Assembly: GCA_021030915.1 (NCBI GenBank)
Contig: JAGEMR010000019.1
Span: 124,001-188,000 of the forward strand
DNA from: Astrothelium macrocarpum
Lineage: Eukaryota; Ascomycota; Dothideomycetes; Trypetheliales; Trypetheliaceae
DNA length: 64,000 nt
Reading direction: 5' to 3'
Both the position numbers and the translations under genes were made by a program. This document shows, in pieces, positions 60,155 to 64,000 of the stretch; position 1 is the stretch's first letter; the number at the start of each line of letters is the position of its first letter. Below the pieces are notes generated by a model. It worked only from the letters and a program-made list of their open reading frames with translations, was not told where the DNA came from and made no database searches.

Positions 60155-60387
60155 ATGAGTGGCTGTAATAAGAATTGTCGCCCACAACCACGTGACGCAT
60201 AATCGCGGCACGCCTTCTAGGGGAACCCTCAGCAATAATGAACAAAATAATCCCCAAAAAAAAGATTTTGAAATAAATTGTTTATGAGTTCAAATTGTTT
60301 GATATTGTATGAGGTCGTCTCTATGAAGTCTGTGGCGATTGTGTCTCTCACGATCGTCAGTGACATTTCTTATTGCAACCCCTAGTG
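60155..60387 (+). mobile_element. Mimp/impala-like MITE, copy 2
   Basis: About 230 bp, same orientation as the copy at 48 kb. The right end shares GTGACATTTCTTATTGCAAC with copy 1. The left end (GTAATAAGAATTGTCGCCCAC) is the diverged inverted partner. Internal similarity includes GGGGAACCCTCA versus GGGGGACCCTCA and an ATTGTTTGA segment. It begins within about 10 bp of the PKS stop codon, so the PKS 3' UTR lies inside it. Confidence 0.7.
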
Positions 60388-60598
60388 GAGCCGGCGCCAG
60401 GAACTGCAACAAGAATATCATCCGCAACTGTAGACGCCGCAAGCCTTATTGGGGGGACTCATCCGATTTTTAACAACTGCTAATTATAATCAAAATTTAA
60501 ATAATTTGTTGAAAATAATTACTAAGAATCTTTTGTTAGTTATCATTAAGGGTCTCTTCAAGAGGTATATGGCGAATTATTTATCTCATGATCGGGGG

Positions 60599-60965
60599 TT
60601 AGGAATAGGAATGAGGATAGGGATAAGGATGAAGATAAGGATGAGAATAGAAATAAGAATAGAGATGAAGATAGAGATGAGAATAGAAATAGAAATGAGA
60701 ATAAAAATGAGAATAAGAATAGAAATAGAAATGAGAGTAAAAATAAGAATGAGAATAGAAATGAGAATAGAAATGAGAATGAGAATAAAAATAAAAATAA
60801 AAATAAATAAATAAATAAATAAAAAAAAAAAAAAGAGAAAAAAATAAAAAAATAAAGATGAAAAAAATAAAAAAATAAAAAAAAGAGATAAAAAAAGAGA
60901 GATAAAAATGAGAATAAGAATAAAAATGAAATAGAGATGGGAATAAGAGTGAGGATGAGAATGAT
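60599..60965 (+). repeat. Degenerate RRRRAT hexanucleotide repeat
   Basis: About 36 consecutive hexamers of the form purine4-A-T keep strict phase from 60599 to about 60814. An A-rich core with AAAT runs follows (60815-60905), then a second hexamer arm to about 60965. Units are G-rich at both outer ends (AGGGAT, GAGGAT) and A-rich in the centre (AAAAAT). The repeated Met/Ile/Arg and Phe/Tyr/Ser frames across it are translations of the repeat and not genes. Confidence 0.85.
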
Positions 60966-61181
60966 GGCACAATAATAAAAAAGTGCTGCTAATATCCAGC
61001 TTAGCTATCGTTATGACTAGAAATAAATTTAAATCTTATTATACTCATCTTCAAAGATATCTTTTTTTTTAAATTATTCATGATTTTATTGTATAATCAA
61101 ATATAATAAAAAAATATATGAATAATTATATATTTAATAATTAAATATTAAAGGATTAAAACTAAAATTGAGATATATATA
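60966..61181. other. A+T-rich flank of the transposon relic
   Basis: About 200 bp, strongly A+T-rich, between the hexamer repeat and the left terminal repeat. No coding potential. Confidence 0.5.
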
Positions 61182-61232
61182 ACGTGGTTTACCACTCAGC
61201 CGGTCATATCAGTCAGTCGGTCACTTTCCGCA
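61182..61232 (+). repeat. Left terminal inverted repeat
   Basis: 51 bp, exact reverse complement of 63004-63054. Contains the short internal repetition CAGTCAGTCGGTCA, which could be a transposase-binding site. Confidence 0.92.
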
Positions 61233-63003
61233 TCAGATACCCCATCAATATTAATACACACAATAACAATTTGAAAATTTATTTATTTTTCATTAGATTC
61301 TGATTCAATATTTATTTTTTTAATTTTATTATAAATATATGTATTATATCCAGTTATATCGCAATTATTATATCATCGTAAAATTATTATCGTCTTTTTT
61401 AATAGATTATTATTTTCATTTTTATTAGATATATACCATTTTTTCGAATTCTTTTTAATCAATAATTTTATAAAATTATTTATATTAAATATTTCTTTAA
61501 ATTATATACGTGATTTTTTAATTTTCCGACGTTTTATAAATGCCATATTTACGTCTTCAAAAATATACATTCATTTAATTAAAAAAATAATTGAATATAT
61601 CATTATTTACACATTTTTCATCATCTGATTTATAATTTCAATAATTGATATTGAAGAATTTTTTTGATGAATAAAAATTTATTTTTTAATAAAATTGAAT
61701 TATTTGATTATTTATTGAAAATTGGAAAAGATTTATGATTTTCATTTATAAACGATTGATAGATGATTATCCGACGATATAAATATTTTTAAATAAATAT
61801 TTAATTTGGAAATCATAGAATCTGAATTCTAATATATAATTCTAATTCTTTTGAATCCAGATTTAATATTTGATTCTGTAAAAATTTTGAAATGAATAGA
61901 TTTAAATACGATAAAGAATTCAGATTTAATAATATAATTGACCATAATTTTGATTAATAAATTAATTTTATCATTATATATATATTTTAAAAATGAATAT
62001 AATACGATATCCAATAATTAAAATAAATAAAATGAATATATAAATATATTGATTAAAATAATTTTATTTTTATCATAAAATTTATTAAATTTGATGAATA
62101 AATAATTTTTATATCCATTAATAATTAATAATTAATATATTTTTTTTGAATAATTTTTTATATATTTATTAAAATATTGAATTCAATTTAAATTAATTTT
62201 ATTATCAATTTATTTATTGAAAATAGATTTAATAATTTAATTATCAAAAAATTCTGATTTTATAATCCAATTTATAAAATAATAAATATTTTAAATAATG
62301 ATAAAAAATGGAATATATCAATTTTTAATATTGATATATTCAATGATTATAATCTATTTCTGATTATCAGATTATATAAATTTGATTTTATCATATTTTT
62401 TAATATATATTATCATTATTAATACGATTATTATATTTATTATAAAATCTATTTCATCGAAATTATAAATATTTTTTTTATATATCTCATATTTATTCAT
62501 TATATTATATAATAATTCAAATTAATCTGAAATAATTTTTAGATTTTTTTATAATATTTTTTGATAATCATATAAATGATTGAATTTGATTTTGAAATCT
62601 GATTATACGTCAATAAATTGTTTTATTTAATATCTATCAATTGATTTATCTTCACGTGATTTTAATAAAAAATTGGCCATATCTTTCATATTAAAAAGAC
62701 GTAATGGGAATTCTTTTGAATTTTGATCGAATATATATTTGATTAACGATTATTTTTCAAATTGATCCAATTTATAATATTATGATTGAATTAACACGCG
62801 TTATTATCAGTTATTTATTCTATCATTTAATGAATTTTATAAGATATTATAATATTTCATAATTACGTGTTAATTTAAATTTTTATTTTGAAATTTTATA
62901 AATTAAATTACATTAATAATAAAAATAATATTTTCTTTTTTAGCATAAATTGATATAATCGTTAAAAAATTAGAACGCGATAAAAGTTTAAATGGTTTTC
63001 TGG

Positions 63004-63054
63004 TGCGGAAAGTGACCGACTGACTGATATGACCGGCTGAGTGGTAAACCACGT
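63004..63054 (-). repeat. Right terminal inverted repeat
   Basis: 51 bp, exact reverse complement of 61182-61232, followed by TA. Confidence 0.92.
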
Positions 63055-63056
63055 TA

Positions 63057-63365
63057 GTCTAATCTCGTGGGGGTGACAAATTGGTATGTGCACGTGTAAG
63101 ATTACCCCAGAAATGACTTTGCTTATCTGAGGGGCTAAATTCGGTTAGTGTTGTTCAATTGCATGCGCTCAAATTCAATATTACATCGATGCGTGATGTT
63201 TGTCTAATTTCGATAATGAATTAACATGTGTGAGATCAACGAAGTTTATAATGCGCTATCTAGATGTAAATAAGCGTGCATGAATTGCCACGAGGTGATG
63301 CGGATCCCTGACCAGGATTGTAATGACGGCACCTTCATATCCCGCATGTCAACTGGAAGTCTACC
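63057..63365. other. Intergenic, between transposon and regulator 3' end
   Basis: About 310 bp of ordinary composition downstream of the AflR-like gene. No feature recognised. Confidence 0.5.
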
Positions 63366-64000
63366 TTATTCTCTAGACATACATAGCAAGTCCAACCCAC
63401 TGATCAAATCATTTTTGGACATTCTCAGAAATGCCTCGAATGCCTCACAAACTCCTATTTCCGTGCTTTTGAGATCGCTTGACCGGGCTCGATTACGCTG
63501 GGAAAACGTGTCAATGGCGCGGCCCAGATTGCGTAATTCGCAAAGTAGCAATTGAGCCTTCATTCTTGTTTCTACCTCCTTCTCCAAATGAAAATCTCCG
63601 AGTGTAATCGGTGTCATAGAAACCTTTCCTCTCTCCCCCATGCTTTCTGATAAAGCCGAGCCAGGCTCAACGATACCGTGGAACACTGCTCGGTACCATC
63701 CCAACGCTTTGGAGCAAATGATTGCAATCATGAAAAGCATGCTGGCATCACTTGTACACGTTTCGCAGTGACACGAGAGCAGGTGCTGGACTTGACGTAC
63801 TGCGATCCGATTTGTCTTGAGGATTTGGTCGCTCGAAGGTCCACCTGACAACGATGCTGGTGTACTAAGGGACCCATGGCTAGCAAGCTGATACAGACTG
63901 TCAAGGGACTGAATTGCTATCGTATAACAAGCAGCCTCCTGATGCTGAGCCAGAGGGGATAGCAATTGCGGAGCTGAATCAGGGGTGGGTGGAGCGTTTT
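63366..64000 (-). CDS. AflR-domain transcription factor, C-terminal part (partial)
   Basis: Frame open from the right window edge to a stop at 63366; about 211 residues are visible. The start and the expected N-terminal Zn2Cys6 binuclear cluster lie outside. It matches the aflatoxin-regulatory-protein (AflR) domain in order: QHQEAACYTIAIQSLDSLYQL, then KTNRIAVRQVQHLLSCHCETC with the conserved Cys-x-Cys, then MLFMIAIICSKALGWYRAV. ITLGDFHLEKEVETRMKAQLLLCELRNLGRAIDTFSQR follows, and a C-terminal helix completes the domain. Such proteins are pathway-specific activators that sit inside or at the edge of the polyketide clusters they control. Its target here is probably the PKS locus, from which it is separated by a 3-kb repeat island (inference). 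Confidence 0.85.
   Translation of the reverse strand, partial: NAPPTPDSAPQLLSPLAQHQEAACYTIAIQSLDSLYQLASHGSLSTPASLSGGPSSDQILKTNRIAVRQVQHLLSCHCETCTSDASMLFMIAIICSKALGWYRAVFHGIVEPGSALSESMGERGKVSMTPITLGDFHLEKEVETRMKAQLLLCELRNLGRAIDTFSQRNRARSSDLKSTEIGVCEAFEAFLRMSKNDLISGLDLLCMSRE

Larger units (their letters stand above)
61182..63054. mobile_element. RIP-degraded Tc1/mariner (Fot1/pogo-like) DNA transposon
   Basis: 1873 bp bounded by 51-bp perfect terminal inverted repeats beginning ACGTGGTTTACCACTCAGCC (56 bp with one mismatch), flanked on both sides by TA (61180-61181 and 63055-63056), the mariner-type target duplication. The size fits intact Fot1-class elements of about 1.9 kb. The interior is almost pure A/T with stops in every frame and no transposase recognisable. 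The abrupt change from about 50% G+C termini to A/T-saturated interior points to repeat-induced C-to-T mutation of a formerly coding element. Confidence 0.88.

Noticed and set aside
60599..60965. True telomere or CRISPR-like array
   Set aside because: Units are not TTAGGG beyond the first few look-alikes, the array is internal, and there are no spacer/repeat units.
60449..60972. Long open frames on both strands rich in Met/Ile/Arg or Phe/Tyr/Ser
   Set aside because: They are direct translations of the RRRRAT hexamer repeat; no start context, family or codon structure.

Overview
The window comes from a filamentous ascomycete (Pezizomycotina). The evidence is short GT-AG introns of about 45-90 nt in most genes, fungal-specific families (Ask1 of the DASH complex, a Spo71-like PH protein, PTH11-like rhodopsin-domain receptors, GH131, FSH1 hydrolase, highly reducing PKS, an AflR-domain regulator), and an A+T-saturated transposon relic of the kind left by repeat-induced point mutation (RIP). 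The lineage below Pezizomycotina cannot be fixed from the sequence alone. I found no rRNA, tRNA or CRISPR.

Layout. 1-4.4 kb: 5' part of a large HSP90-like ATPase (NO VEIN/sacsin type) on the minus strand, cut by the left edge and carrying an apparent homopolymer frameshift. 5.7-9.1 kb: Spo71-like double-PH protein. 11.4-12.3 kb: Ure2-like glutathione S-transferase. 12.5-13.0 kb: small ABM-domain protein. 13.5-15.1 kb: kinetochore subunit Ask1. 16.1-20.6 kb: secreted GH131 glucanase, a DHA2-type MFS transporter and a GT8 glycosyltransferase. 21.6-23.1 kb: a PTH11-like receptor. 26-39 kb: an oxidative-metabolism neighbourhood with an ALO-like flavin oxidase, an LCCL membrane protein, a DJ-1/PfpI protein, a GMC alcohol oxidase, and a divergent pair of FAD monooxygenase and carboxymuconolactone-decarboxylase-like protein. 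40-41.3 kb: a second PTH11-like receptor.

43.2-64 kb is a probable secondary-metabolite locus: cytochrome P450 (-), MFS exporter (+), FSH1/LovG-type serine hydrolase (-), a 2630-residue highly reducing PKS (+), and, beyond a repeat island, the C-terminal half of an AflR-domain transcription factor (-). The PKS keeps its KS, AT, DH, C-methyltransferase, KR and ACP motifs, but its ER domain has lost the usual NADPH-binding signature. The PKS has no thioesterase, and the divergently transcribed hydrolase is well placed to release the chain. This resembles the LovB/LovG arrangement, but no trans-acting ER is seen in the window.

The hydrolase-PKS pair is bracketed by two directly oriented, about 230-bp inverted-repeat elements (mimp/impala-like termini). 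The right one starts within about 10 bp of the PKS stop codon. Next come a degenerate hexanucleotide repeat and a 1.87-kb Tc1/mariner-like element with 51-bp perfect terminal inverted repeats, a TA target duplication and a destroyed, almost pure A/T interior. Gene models were built by hand from frame, splice signals and family conservation; exon boundaries are given in each entry.
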